Positions 15,008 through 24,264 of a stretch of DNA of 64,000 nucleotides are shown here, piece by piece. Origin of the DNA: AV80 sp035536995 (GTDB lineage Bacteria; Verrucomicrobiota; Verrucomicrobiia; Chthoniobacterales; UBA10450); contig DATLNB010000041.1 in the NCBI GenBank assembly GCA_035536995.1, positions 1 through 64,000 of the forward strand. Direction: 5' to 3'. The notes below the pieces were generated by a model. It saw only the letters and a program-made list of their open reading frames with translations, did no database searches and was not told the origin of the DNA. The position numbers and the translations under genes are program-made. Each line of letters starts with the position of its first letter. Within the stretch, counting starts at the first letter, position 1.

Positions 15008-17248
15008 ATGAACACGAGTATGGACGGTCGATATGCCGGCGTTTTTGTTCTCTTATTGTTTCTCGCGTTTGGCAATGCACAGGGCGCGACGATCACGGTG
15101 GATTCAACTACGGATACCGGCCCTCTGATCCAGTGCGTCTCGAAAACCGATCCGTGCACGCTCCGCGCGGCGATCGCGAAGGCGAACAGTTCCCCGGGTG
15201 ACGACACGATTCGGTTTGTGACCGGCGCCGGCAATGCGGGATGTGACAGTGCCGGCAATTGCACAATCCGAGTGGCAACCGCGCTCCCGACCGTGACCGA
15301 CAACCTGACGATCAATGGCCCCGGGGCGAAGAAATTGATCATTCAACGGAGCCCGGACGCAGGTACGCCGAATTTCGGAATCCTGTCGATCAATCCCGGT
15401 CTGACAGTTGCGATCAATGCCGTGTCGTTCAGCAACGGCCGGAGCAACGGATCGGGCGGCGCGATCACTAACCAGGGAGCGAACCTGACGATTCGCGACT
15501 GCGAGATCGGCGGGAACCATTCCAACTATGGCGGGGCGATTGCCAATTTCGCCGGGGACGGCGGCGAGAATGCCACTCTGACAATGCTGAATACGCTGGT
15601 GCTTTATAATGCGGGCGAAGCATTCCTTCAATTCGAGCAAGTAGAGGCCGGCGGCGTTGTGAACCGAGCTACCGACGGCCACGCAACGTTTACGGCAACG
15701 AATTGCGTGTTCTTGAATAACTCCGGCTCAGGCGGCGGAGCGATTGGCAACATTTCATACTATGGGAACGGGGTCGCTGTATTGAAAATTCGCGAGTGCA
15801 CCTTCACCGGGAATTCGTCGAGCGCCGGCGGGGCGATTCACGCCCGGGGGGATGCGAGCGGATTGAAGGCGTCCGTCGACATTCGGAACAGTACCTTCAG
15901 CTCCAATGTTTCATCCGGAATAGGCGGCGCGATTTACAACTACGGGACCCAGGTTGTTCTCTTCAATTCCACGATAAGCGGCAATCAGGCGAGCCAGGGC
16001 GGGGGCGGGTTCGCTAACGCTAACCTCACGAGCAAAGTCTCGATTCAGAGTTGTACATTCAGCGCCAATCTTTCGACGGATAACAGTGCCGGGCTCAATC
16101 TGCGTAACACGAACGGGACAGTCGAAGTGTTGAACACCATTTTCGATCGCACGGTGAACGCGGCCAATGTGTTCAATGATGTGTCCGGCGGCGGCAACTT
16201 CATTTCGGCAGGCCACAACCTGATCGACGATGCGGCGGGCGGCCCTCCGTTCGCGACCGGGCCGGGCGGATTGTTCGATGGCCCGAGCGACCTGCGGAAC
16301 ACCGACGCCGCCCTGGCTGCTTTGGCGGACAACGGCGGACCGACGCAAACACATGCGATCTCGGGGAAGAGCGACGCGATCAATCATGGGGACAATCGGT
16401 TAGCGCCGAAGTTTGACCAGCGCGGGTTTACTCGCTCAGGCGTGAGCGATACCGGGGCCTACGAAGCGGGAGGGCAGGCGCCGTCGACTCTGGCGAATAT
16501 TTCGACCCGGCTCCGCGTGGAGACCGGCGACAACGCGCTGATCGCGGGATTCATCGTCACCGGCACGGAGTCGAAGAAGATAATGGTGCGCGGGATTGGG
16601 CCGTCCTTGCCCTTTGCCGGGAAACTGGAAAACCCGACCTTGGAGCTGCGCGATGCCGCGAATTTGATAACCGCGAACGACAACTGGGTGAATTCGCCAA
16701 ACAAGCAGGCGATCATCGATTCAACGATCCCGCCCTCGAGCGACCTCGAGTCGGCGGTGGTCGAAGTGTTGCGGTCGGAAAGCTCGAGTTACACCGCCGT
16801 TCTGCGCGGGGTGAGCGATGGGACCGGGATCGGGGTGGTGGAAGTATACGATCTCGATGGCTCTGTTAATTCGAGGCTCGCGAACATCTCAACCCGTGGC
16901 CTTGTTGGGACCGGCGACAACGTGCTGATCGCGGGAACAATCGTTCTCGGGCAGCCTGTGCAGAAGGTAATTCTGCGGGCCATCGGGCCGTCGTTGCCGG
17001 TGTCCGGCGCGATGGCAGACCCGACATTGGAATTGCGCGATAGCCAGGGTGCTTTGATCCGTGCGAACGACAATTGGAAGACCGATCAAGAGGCGGAGAT
17101 CATCGCTACCACGGTGCCGCCGACGCACGATCTGGAATCGGCTATCGTCACCGACCTGGGCGCGAACGGCGCGAGTTATACCGCGATCGTGCGCGGAGCA
17201 GGCGACACTACCGGGATCGCGTTGGTGGAAATCTATCGGCTCGAGTAG
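15008..17248 (+). CDS. Secreted CSLREX/beta-helix protein with two LANISTRG domains
   Basis: The product has 746 residues from ATG 15008. A signal peptide (about 1-27; GVFVLLLFLAFGNAQG) is followed by a CSLREX-type motif DPCTLRAAIAKANSSPGDD and a right-handed parallel beta-helix region (about 100-470) with repeated 'GGAI.N.....I..CTF..N' coils. Two copies of the C-terminal domain lie at about 495-620 and 623-746. Beta-helix surface proteins of this kind often bind or cleave polysaccharide, or act as adhesins; no catalytic residues can be assigned. The tail pair closely resembles that of the 10771 protein. Confidence 0.83.
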   Translation: MNTSMDGRYAGVFVLLLFLAFGNAQGATITVDSTTDTGPLIQCVSKTDPCTLRAAIAKANSSPGDDTIRFVTGAGNAGCDSAGNCTIRVATALPTVTDNLTINGPGAKKLIIQRSPDAGTPNFGILSINPGLTVAINAVSFSNGRSNGSGGAITNQGANLTIRDCEIGGNHSNYGGAIANFAGDGGENATLTMLNTLVLYNAGEAFLQFEQVEAGGVVNRATDGHATFTATNCVFLNNSGSGGGAIGNISYYGNGVAVLKIRECTFTGNSSSAGGAIHARGDASGLKASVDIRNSTFSSNVSSGIGGAIYNYGTQVVLFNSTISGNQASQGGGGFANANLTSKVSIQSCTFSANLSTDNSAGLNLRNTNGTVEVLNTIFDRTVNAANVFNDVSGGGNFISAGHNLIDDAAGGPPFATGPGGLFDGPSDLRNTDAALAALADNGGPTQTHAISGKSDAINHGDNRLAPKFDQRGFTRSGVSDTGAYEAGGQAPSTLANISTRLRVETGDNALIAGFIVTGTESKKIMVRGIGPSLPFAGKLENPTLELRDAANLITANDNWVNSPNKQAIIDSTIPPSSDLESAVVEVLRSESSSYTAVLRGVSDGTGIGVVEVYDLDGSVNSRLANISTRGLVGTGDNVLIAGTIVLGQPVQKVILRAIGPSLPVSGAMADPTLELRDSQGALIRANDNWKTDQEAEIIATTVPPTHDLESAIVTDLGANGASYTAIVRGAGDTTGIALVEIYRLE

Positions 17249-17287
17249 GTGAGGAAGGTGGCCTTTTCACGAGGGCCGTTCTGTAGC

Positions 17288-17306
17288 CGCTTCGCTATGC
17301 GAAGCG
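17288..17306. repeat. Small hairpin preceded by TGTAG
   Basis: CGCTTCGCTATGCGAAGCG forms a 7-bp stem and follows TGTAGC. This is the mirror orientation of the CTACA-tailed hairpins elsewhere. Its position 40 bases after the beta-helix gene could let it serve as a weak terminator, but there is no T tract. Confidence 0.4.
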
Positions 17307-17384
17307 TCGATCGCCTGGCGCGGGGGAGTTGGAGGCGCTGTTTTCGGATTTCGAATTGAGATCGCGGTGCCGTATGCTCGCGAG

Positions 17385-19091
17385 ATGGGCAGCGCCAAAC
17401 GCTTCGTCGTTTTTTTCCTCTTCGTCTGCCTAACGACAGCTGACGCTGCCTGGCGCGAACCGGCCCGGGGACGCCACGGAATGGTGGCCTCGACGGAAGG
17501 GGTCGCCTCGGAAATCGGGGTCCAAGTTTTGAAGCGTGGTGGCAACGCAATTGATGCGGCCGTCGCGGTCGCTTTTGCCCTGGCAGTCGTCTATCCGTCG
17601 GCCGGTAACATGGGCGGAGGCGGGTTCATGATGATTCGTCGAAGCGACGGGACAACCACCGCAATCGATTACCGCGAAACCGCGCCGGCGTCCGCGACGC
17701 GCGACATGTTTGTCGGTCCTGACGGTCAGTTAATCAAAGGCGACCAGTCTTCTTTGCGTGGATATCGCGCCGCGGGAGTTCCTGGGACGGTCGCTGGAAT
17801 GGCGCTGGCCCTGCAAAAATACGGTTCGGGAAAACTTACCTGGACACAATTGATCGAGCCGGCGCGCAAACTGGCGACCGACGGTTTTATCGTGACGCGG
17901 CGGACCGAAAAGCTTCTGGAAGAAAACCGGGATCTCCTTTCCTTCCCGGACAGTCGCCGGATTTTCCTGAACGACGGCAAGCTCTTCCGGGAAGGCGAAC
18001 CTCTCCGGCAACCGGACCTCGCGGCGACGCTCGCCCGCCTCCAGAAGAAAGGTCCCCGGGAATTTTACGAAGGTGAAACCGCGCGCTTAATCGCCGAAGA
18101 CATGCGGCTCCACGGAGGATTGATTACGGCCGACGACTTGAAGGAGTACACTGCAAAAGAACGGGTTCCTCTCCGCGGAAGTTATCGCGGGCACGGGATC
18201 GTCTCGATGCCACCACCGTCCGCGGGCGGCGCGGTCCTGCTCGAGATGCTCAACATCTTGGAAGGGTTCGATCTAAAGAGACTGCATCCGTTCTCGGCAG
18301 ATCGGTTGCACTTTTTGGTGGAAACGATGCGTCGCGCCTACGCAGACCGGGCCGAATACATGGGCGACGCGGACTTCGGGCCGGTGCCCGCCGCCGGTAT
18401 GATCGACAAAGGGTACGCGGAACGGCAACGCGCCACGATCAAACCCGACCGGGCTACGGCGAGCAGCGAGATCGGCGGTGGGAAACCGGCGGGACACGAG
18501 TCACCCCAGACCACGCATTTTACCGTGATCGATTCCGGAGGGAACGCGGTCGCGAACACTTACACATTGAACGGATGGTTTGGATCGGGCGTGGTAGCGA
18601 AAGGAACCGGCGTGCTTCTGAACAACGAGATGGACGATTTCACTTCGAAGCCGGGCACGCCCAATCTTTATGGAGCGATCCAGAGCGAGCGAAACGCGAT
18701 CGCCCCGCGGAAACGCCCGCTTTCTTCAATGACGCCGACGTTCGTCCTGCGTCCGGACGGGAGTCTGTATTTCACGATCGGGAGCCCAGGCGGAACAACA
18801 ATTACCAACACCGTGATGCAAGTGATCACGAACGTGATCGATCACGGGATGAATATCCAGGAAGCGATCGACGCGCCGCATATCCATCATCAATGGCAAC
18901 CGGACGAGATCATCGAGGAGCCGATGGGGTTGTCCACGGAGACCCGACAAGCGCTGGAAGCGCGCGGCCACCGCTTCGCGCCCGAACAGCGAAACATGAG
19001 CGATCTCCAGGGGATCATGATCGATCCGGAAACAAAGATGCGGCTTGGCGGAAGCGACTCGCGTCAGAACGGCGTCGCGATCGGTTACTAA
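17385..19091 (+). CDS. ggt: Gamma-glutamyltransferase (gamma-glutamyl transpeptidase)
   Basis: The product has 568 residues from ATG 17385; a GTG at 17367 would precede a good signal peptide (FVVFFLFVCLTTADA), so ATG is preferred. The periplasmic enzyme hydrolyses or transfers the gamma-glutamyl group of glutathione and related peptides. It is made as a precursor that cuts itself before a Thr nucleophile. That site is at about Thr376 in PQTTHFTVIDSGGNAVANTY. Also present are the N-terminal GMVASTEGVASEIGVQVLKR, GNMGGGGFM, and the small-subunit LSSMTPTFVL and GSPGGTTI motifs. Length and motifs are complete. It probably shares a transcript with the next gene (11-base gap). Confidence 0.95.
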   Translation: MGSAKRFVVFFLFVCLTTADAAWREPARGRHGMVASTEGVASEIGVQVLKRGGNAIDAAVAVAFALAVVYPSAGNMGGGGFMMIRRSDGTTTAIDYRETAPASATRDMFVGPDGQLIKGDQSSLRGYRAAGVPGTVAGMALALQKYGSGKLTWTQLIEPARKLATDGFIVTRRTEKLLEENRDLLSFPDSRRIFLNDGKLFREGEPLRQPDLAATLARLQKKGPREFYEGETARLIAEDMRLHGGLITADDLKEYTAKERVPLRGSYRGHGIVSMPPPSAGGAVLLEMLNILEGFDLKRLHPFSADRLHFLVETMRRAYADRAEYMGDADFGPVPAAGMIDKGYAERQRATIKPDRATASSEIGGGKPAGHESPQTTHFTVIDSGGNAVANTYTLNGWFGSGVVAKGTGVLLNNEMDDFTSKPGTPNLYGAIQSERNAIAPRKRPLSSMTPTFVLRPDGSLYFTIGSPGGTTITNTVMQVITNVIDHGMNIQEAIDAPHIHHQWQPDEIIEEPMGLSTETRQALEARGHRFAPEQRNMSDLQGIMIDPETKMRLGGSDSRQNGVAIGY

Positions 19092-19102
19092 AGACGGGGG
19101 CC

Positions 19103-19435
19103 ATGACCTGGCGAGGCTACCTTCTCTTCGGCCTTTTAAGTTTGCCGGTGGCCCTGCTCAGCACGGCTTTCTGGATGGTCAATCCCGTGACCGCGTTGCT
19201 CATGTTCCTGGCCGCGATTCCATTGCGCTGGTTCGGTTATCAACCGCCGGTCGAAAGCTGGTCCGGCCTGGGCACGGCAATGTGGCTCGGCTTGCTTTGG
19301 CCGTTGACCGTTGCGCCATTTCACTGGCTCAACTTTCGCGTTTTGCGCTGGGGCAAGTGGGGTTACGCCGCAGTGTTACTAATCGGGAATCTGGTGATCG
19401 CGATGATTTACCTGATCGCGAAGGAAGGAACGTAA
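19103..19435 (+). CDS. Small integral membrane protein
   Basis: The product has 110 residues from ATG 19103 with a GGGGG motif just upstream. The start lies 11 bases after the ggt stop, so co-transcription is likely. Four hydrophobic segments cover about 4-25, 28-42, 55-75 and 88-105. 'FGYQPPVESWSGLGTAMWLG' and 'APFHWLNFRVLRWGKWGY' lie between them. The family is not recognised. It may assist export or be unrelated to ggt. Confidence 0.7.
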   Translation: MTWRGYLLFGLLSLPVALLSTAFWMVNPVTALLMFLAAIPLRWFGYQPPVESWSGLGTAMWLGLLWPLTVAPFHWLNFRVLRWGKWGYAAVLLIGNLVIAMIYLIAKEGT

Positions 19436-19499
19436 CTGTAACCGCGGCGGTCCGTCGCCGCGCCGGCTACCTGCCGCGCCGCAGCGGCGACTACGACGC

Positions 19500-20441
19500 T
19501 TATCCGACTGAGCTTGATTGTTCGGCGGGCCGACGGCTCTCGCCCAGCTTCGGCAGATCGGGGTCGAGAAAGCCAAGCGCGTGCGGCGGCTTGATCACGC
19601 GGACGCGAGCGGCGCGTTGTTCCTCGATAATCTGGTCACGGAACGCCTGCATCCGGGTCCAATGAACCTTTGGCCGAAAATGATGCTCGGCGTGGTATCC
19701 GTTAAAGAACCAAAGCCAGTTGTAGAGCTTATCGTAACTGCTCACGCCCCACGCGATCGGCACGTCCGGGTTGCCGCCGTAATGAAGGTAATAGCCATTC
19801 AGGTAGGAGAGACAATGGCCGAGATACCAAAAGCCGAGGAGGAAGATGAGGTAGTGCCAATTGAGAATCCCGAGGGTGGCAAAGGTCGCGATGAAGAGTG
19901 CGATCTCGGCGATTCCCCAGAATGCTTCTCGTTTGTCTTTCCGCATTAAGGCGTTGAAGACTGTTTTCGGATCCTCGCGAAAGAAGCTAAGAAACGTGTA
20001 GCTCAGCGGATGTTCCGGCTCACCGTCGTGCCCGTGCTTGTAGATCGAGAGCCAATCGATGGTCTCACCGTGCTCGTCAGGCCGATCGGCATTCCCTTTG
20101 TGGTGCTGCATGTGGACGCAATCGTAAAACACCTGGCTGAAGCCGACGGAGACCGATTCAAGGAGACTGAAAACCCGGTTCAGGAAAGACGACCGGAAAT
20201 ACGGGTTATGAATGAAGTTGTGAGAGATGCCGTTGATGTTCCAGGAGATGCTGACCGAGTAGAGGAACCCAAGAATCAGCATGACCCAGAGCGGGGTATG
20301 CGGGAAGAGGAGGAACATCCCGGCGAAATAAGCGAGATGAAGAAGCTCAGCCGTGACCGGGATTACGTCCCAGCGGGTGTAGGCGAAAATTCGGGAATCG
20401 GTCTGGAGCCGCTCGCTGGCGACGTCGTGCACGGCATGCAT
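19500..20441 (-). CDS. Membrane fatty acid desaturase
   Basis: The product has 313 residues from ATG 20441; an alternative start at 20486 adds 15 residues. It carries the three histidine boxes of the diiron fatty acid desaturase/hydroxylase family: HNFIH, HMQHH and HAEHH, with a terminal FRPKVHW. Hydrophobic segments at about 35-80 and 165-215 flank the first two boxes. Such enzymes insert double bonds into, or hydroxylate, lipid acyl chains at the inner membrane, using electrons from ferredoxin or a cytochrome. Substrate and position cannot be predicted. Divergent from the mgtE-type gene, with 88 bases between starts. Confidence 0.88.
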   Translation of the reverse strand: MHAVHDVASERLQTDSRIFAYTRWDVIPVTAELLHLAYFAGMFLLFPHTPLWVMLILGFLYSVSISWNINGISHNFIHNPYFRSSFLNRVFSLLESVSVGFSQVFYDCVHMQHHKGNADRPDEHGETIDWLSIYKHGHDGEPEHPLSYTFLSFFREDPKTVFNALMRKDKREAFWGIAEIALFIATFATLGILNWHYLIFLLGFWYLGHCLSYLNGYYLHYGGNPDVPIAWGVSSYDKLYNWLWFFNGYHAEHHFRPKVHWTRMQAFRDQIIEEQRAARVRVIKPPHALGFLDPDLPKLGESRRPAEQSSSVG

Positions 20442-20529
20442 TTGGGGACGGAATGGTAGCTGAATTCGGCAATTTCGCACGAGCAAAACACGGCTGGGGG
20501 CGTTATCTACTCAGTTCGCCAGCCACATC

Positions 20530-21777
20530 ATGAAACCTACTTCCATACCCGAGATCGGTTCTTCGGAGAACCAGGACCTGACGCCGGAGATTCGAGAGCT
20601 CTTCCGTAAATTGAGCGAGCGCGCACCGCGTGAAGGCGCGCGGCTCCTCTCCGATTATCCCGAGACCTTCGTTGTGGACATGCTGGAGCTGCTCAATCCG
20701 GCGATGGCGATCGATGTCCTGGAATGCATGCCGGACGAGCGGCAGCAGGCGGTGATGGCGGCGGCCCCACCGGAAACGAGCAGGCAATGGATGCGCAACG
20801 AGTCGTATCCAGAACACACAATCGGGCGGCTCATGCAGCCGCCGCTGGCGGTGTTCCGCCCCGACACGACGATCGGCGACGCGATCGAGCAAATCCGGAC
20901 CCTGACGCGCCACACTATTATTACCTATGGGTTTGTGACCGACGACTCGGAGAAACTGCTCGGGGTGATTGTCATGCGCGACATGATGCTGGGCCGTCGC
21001 GAACAACAGGTGCAGGAAGTGATGTTGACGAATCCGTTCTACCTCGAGCCCGAGATGACCCTGACCGAGGCGATGAACGCGGTCCTGGCCCGGCATTACC
21101 CGGTTTATCCAGTGTGCGATATCCGGGGCGAGCTCATCGGACTTTTGCGCGGGCAGATGCTGTTCGAGGCGCAGGCGGTGGAGCTGAGCGCGCAGCCCGG
21201 AAGCATGGTCGGTGTCGAGAAACAGGAGCGCCTAACGACACCATGGTCGCGCAGTCTCCGTTTCCGTCATCCCTGGCTCCAGGTAAATTTGATCAGCGGG
21301 TTCATCGCCGCCGCCGTGGTCGGATATTTCCAGGACACGATCGACCGCATTCTGGTCCTGGCGGTGTTCGTCCCGGTTTTGATCGGGCAATCTTCCAACA
21401 CCGGCGTGCAGACGTTGTCGGTAGCGTTGCGCGGGATGACGCTCGGGGAGCTCCACAGCGGCCGCGCCCGGCTCCTGGTCGCGAAAGAAACCTGGCTCGG
21501 CTTTCTCAACGGAGTCTTCACTGGCCTGACGGCCGCGCTCGGCATGCTCCTTTTCGCAAAGTTTCAGGGCAACCCGCAGGCCGGGGTCCTGGCCTGGGTT
21601 GTTTTCCTGGCCGTTACCGGAAGTTGTCTCTTGAGTGGAATAGCGGGCGCGCTTGTCCCTTTAATCATGCGGAAGTTCGGCGCGGACCCCGTGACCGCCT
21701 CCAGCATCGTTCTGACCACGATCACCGATGTCGCGAGCCTGGCCGTTTTTCTCGGCCTCGCGACCTGGATCGTGTAA
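20530..21777 (+). CDS. mgtE: MgtE-family divalent cation transporter
   Basis: The product has 415 residues from ATG 20530. The N-terminal helical domain (about 1-95, MPDERQQAVMAA) and two CBS domains (about 96-220; TIGRLMQPPLAVF, VYPVCDIRGELIGLLRG) form the cytosolic Mg2+ sensor. Five transmembrane helices follow from about 250. The pore region keeps HPWLQVNLISGF, PVLIGQSSNTGVQTL and the TTITDV Asp. The usual 'GGNAGxQ' signature reads SSNTGVQ, so ion selectivity could differ. Expected role: Mg2+ (or Co2+) uptake gated by intracellular Mg2+. The next gene starts 10 bases downstream. Confidence 0.85.
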   Translation: MKPTSIPEIGSSENQDLTPEIRELFRKLSERAPREGARLLSDYPETFVVDMLELLNPAMAIDVLECMPDERQQAVMAAAPPETSRQWMRNESYPEHTIGRLMQPPLAVFRPDTTIGDAIEQIRTLTRHTIITYGFVTDDSEKLLGVIVMRDMMLGRREQQVQEVMLTNPFYLEPEMTLTEAMNAVLARHYPVYPVCDIRGELIGLLRGQMLFEAQAVELSAQPGSMVGVEKQERLTTPWSRSLRFRHPWLQVNLISGFIAAAVVGYFQDTIDRILVLAVFVPVLIGQSSNTGVQTLSVALRGMTLGELHSGRARLLVAKETWLGFLNGVFTGLTAALGMLLFAKFQGNPQAGVLAWVVFLAVTGSCLLSGIAGALVPLIMRKFGADPVTASSIVLTTITDVASLAVFLGLATWIV

Positions 21778-21787
21778 ACCCTAGAGA

Positions 21788-22354
21788 ATGACCGCAAACG
21801 CACTGATCCGTTTCAAAGCCAAACTTTCTCGACCCGCAGCCGACCCCGCGGCCCCGCGGACAGAAGATGGCTCCTGGATGTTTCTCGTCCTGCCGAAAAA
21901 CGCCAGCGCGAAGCTTCCGACGCGGAGCATGACGTCAATTGAAGGCAAGATGAACGGGGTTTCCTTTCAAGCCACGCTCGAGCCGGACGGACAAAAGAGC
22001 CACTGGCTGAAAGTGGATCGCAAGTTGAGCAAAGCCGCGGGCGCGGAGGCGGGCGATACGGTCAGTCTCGAGGTCACGCCGGCAACGGAGGAACCGGAAG
22101 CGGCCGTCCCACCGGATTTAAGAAAAGCGCTGGCCGCGGCGACGCCGAAAGTCCGCGCTTTGTGGTCCGATATCACGCCGATCGCGCGCCGCGATTGGAT
22201 CCAGTGGATCACTTCCGCCAAGCAAGCGGAGACGCGCACGCGTCGGGTGAAGAATGCCTGCTCGATGCTCGCCGCCGGAAAACGCCGCGTTTGCTGCTTT
22301 GATCGCTCTGGGTATTACAGCAAGAGCATGAGCGCTCCCAAAGCCGCTGATTAG
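21788..22354 (+). CDS. YdeI/OmdA-family protein with DUF1905-like domain
   Basis: The product has 188 residues from ATG 21788. The first half (about 1-95) is a DUF1905-like beta barrel (IRFKAKL, WMFLVLPKNASAKLPTRSM, GVSFQATLEPDG). The second half (about 105-170) is the OmdA/YdeI helix pair (PPDLRKALAAATPKVRALW, ARRDWIQWITSAKQAETRTR, RVKNACSMLAAGKRRVCC). The family is widespread; some members were linked to bacteriocin or polymyxin resistance, but the biochemical role is unknown. It starts 10 bases after the mgtE-type gene and is probably co-transcribed. Confidence 0.8.
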   Translation: MTANALIRFKAKLSRPAADPAAPRTEDGSWMFLVLPKNASAKLPTRSMTSIEGKMNGVSFQATLEPDGQKSHWLKVDRKLSKAAGAEAGDTVSLEVTPATEEPEAAVPPDLRKALAAATPKVRALWSDITPIARRDWIQWITSAKQAETRTRRVKNACSMLAAGKRRVCCFDRSGYYSKSMSAPKAAD

Positions 22355-22456
22355 ATATTTTTGAGCGGGACACTGGCGGGGCAATACGACAGCATCCAAG
22401 GCTAACCCGAGCCGCGATCTTCATGGAACCGTGCGGGGACGAAACAGGAGCACTTC

Positions 22457-23278
22457 ATGAACGATGAGCTCGATCAAAACGCCGAACTCGAGCTGACGCC
22501 GGACGAAGAGGCGTTATTGGAGGAAATGCCCGCCCTGGCTGCGCTCGGCGTAACCCGGCGGGCGTTCGTGAAGCGAACCCTCGCGGCAAGCCTTGGGGTG
22601 TTCGCGCTCGATCTGCTCGCGCATGAGGAAGCACTTGCCGCGCTGGGCGCCGCGCCCGACGCGGTGTTTGCGGACAAGACGATCGAGAATCTGGTCAAGG
22701 TTGCGCTGAAGGTGAATGGCGCGGCAAAGAAGCTGGAGATCGATTCGCGGGTCGTTCTCCTCGATGCGTTGCGCGAACGGCTCGGACTGACCGGCTCCAA
22801 AAAGGGCTGTGACCAGGGACAGTGCGGCGCGTGCACGGTGCTCGTGAACGGAAAGCGCGTTCTCTCCTGCCTCACCCTCGCCGCGACCTGCGAGGGCAAG
22901 GACGTCACGACAATTGAGGGACTGGCGAAGGGTGAGCAGCTCCATCCGTTGCAAGCGGCCTTCATCAAGTACGACGGATTCCAATGCGGTTACTGCACCC
23001 CTGGCCAGATTTGCTCGGCGGTTGCGATGCTCGATGAAGCGAAGCGTGGCGATGCCAGCCACGCCACCGACGACTTCGGCCCGGTGAAAGCCGAGCTGAC
23101 CGATGACGAGATACGGGAGCGGATGAGCGGCAACATCTGCCGGTGCGGGGCTTACCCGGGGATCGTCGCGGCGATCAAGGAAGTGCATTCAGGCAAGAAA
23201 ACAGCGCAGACCTGGCAGTTTGCCGGGGAGGAGCAGCTCGCGCGGGTGCGAAAGGACGGGGGCGATGCGGCCGTTTAA
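22457..23278 (+). CDS. paoA: Aldehyde oxidoreductase 2Fe-2S subunit (PaoA-like)
   Basis: The product has 273 residues from ATG 22457. It is the electron-transfer subunit of a xanthine-oxidase-family enzyme. A Tat-type export signal is present (TRRAFVKRTLAASLGVFALD, twin Arg at 34-35). The ferredoxin-like 2Fe-2S site uses Cys118, 123, 126 and 138 (KGCDQGQCGACTVLVNGK); the helical 2Fe-2S site uses Cys177/180 and Cys228/230 (CGYCTPG, CRCGAY). It overlaps the start of the FAD subunit gene by 14 bases. Predicted to be exported, folded, to the periplasm together with its partners. Confidence 0.88.
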   Translation: MNDELDQNAELELTPDEEALLEEMPALAALGVTRRAFVKRTLAASLGVFALDLLAHEEALAALGAAPDAVFADKTIENLVKVALKVNGAAKKLEIDSRVVLLDALRERLGLTGSKKGCDQGQCGACTVLVNGKRVLSCLTLAATCEGKDVTTIEGLAKGEQLHPLQAAFIKYDGFQCGYCTPGQICSAVAMLDEAKRGDASHATDDFGPVKAELTDDEIRERMSGNICRCGAYPGIVAAIKEVHSGKKTAQTWQFAGEEQLARVRKDGGDAAV

Positions 23279-24251
23279 GTACACGCGCGCGTCTGACCCG
23301 GGCGGCGCGGCAACCGCCGTCGCGGCAAATCCGGCCGCGAAGTTCCTCGCCGGGGGGACCAATATCCTCGACCTGATGAAGGAGGATGTGGAGCGGCCTA
23401 ACGAGTTGGTCGACCTTACCCGGCTCAAGCTGGCGGAGATCAAGCCGACGAGCGGCGGCGTCTCGATCGGGGCGCTCGCGACGAACACAGATACGGCCAA
23501 TCATCCGCTGATCCGGCGCGATTATCCGCTCCTGACAATGGCGATCGTGGCCGGTGCTTCGGGCCAGCTCCGGAACATGGCGACGAATGGCGGGAACCTC
23601 ATGCAACGGACGCGGTGCCAGTATTTCTACGACATCGCGATGCCATGCAATAAACGCGAGCCCGGGAGCGGCTGCGGCGCGCGTGAAGGTCTCAACCGGA
23701 TGCACGCGATTCTGGGGTGGAGCGAGAGTTGCGTCGCCACTTATCCCGGCGATATGGCGAACGCGCTCTACGCGCTGGATGCAGTCGTCAGAATCAGAGG
23801 CGTCGACGGAAAGGAGCGCACGCTGCCGGTGCTCGAATTCCATCGCCTGCCCGGCGAGACGCCGGAGCGCGACAACACTCTTCAGCACGGGGAGTTGATC
23901 GTCGCGATCGAGCTCCCAAAATCGAATTTCGCGAAGAACTCCTATTATCTGAAGGTCCGGGACCGCGCATCGTATGCGTTCGCTCTCGTCGCGGTGGCCG
24001 CCGCCCTCGAGGCCGACGGCACAAACATCAGGCAGGCGCGGCTCGTCCTCGGCAGCGTGGCCCATAAACCCTGGCGGAACCAGGAAGCCGAAGCCGCGCT
24101 CGCCGGAAAACCGGCGTCAGAAGAAAACTTCCGCGGCGCCGCCGAAATCGCCCTGCGCGAGGCAAAGCCGCTCGCCCATAATGCTTACAAGGTGGAGCTG
24201 GCGAAGCGGGCAATCGTCCGTGCCTTGATGCGCGCGAGCAAACTGGCATGA
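23265..24251 (+). CDS. paoB: Aldehyde oxidoreductase FAD subunit with 4Fe-4S site (PaoB-like)
   Basis: The product has 328 residues from ATG 23265, inside the end of the previous gene. FAD-binding motifs of the CO dehydrogenase medium-subunit type are present (FLAGGTNILDLMK; ASGQLRNMATNGGNLMQRT). The extra segment with Cys118, 128, 137 and 156 (RCQYFYDIAMPCNKREPGSG, SESCVATYPGD) matches the PaoB type, which carries an additional 4Fe-4S cluster. It passes electrons from molybdenum via Fe-S to FAD and then to an acceptor. Thirteen bases separate it from the large subunit gene. Confidence 0.88.
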   Translation: MRPFKYTRASDPGGAATAVAANPAAKFLAGGTNILDLMKEDVERPNELVDLTRLKLAEIKPTSGGVSIGALATNTDTANHPLIRRDYPLLTMAIVAGASGQLRNMATNGGNLMQRTRCQYFYDIAMPCNKREPGSGCGAREGLNRMHAILGWSESCVATYPGDMANALYALDAVVRIRGVDGKERTLPVLEFHRLPGETPERDNTLQHGELIVAIELPKSNFAKNSYYLKVRDRASYAFALVAVAAALEADGTNIRQARLVLGSVAHKPWRNQEAEAALAGKPASEENFRGAAEIALREAKPLAHNAYKVELAKRAIVRALMRASKLA

Positions 24252-24264
24252 AGGGAGGGATCTG

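Noticed and set aside
14656..15342. 228-codon minus-strand frame as one protein
   Set aside because: The upstream part is antisense to the signal peptide and start of the beta-helix gene; only the last 58 codons resemble a protein.
20724..21791. 355-codon open frame within mgtE
   Set aside because: Arg/Gly/Ala-rich shadow; the overlapping frame has clear CBS and transmembrane motifs.
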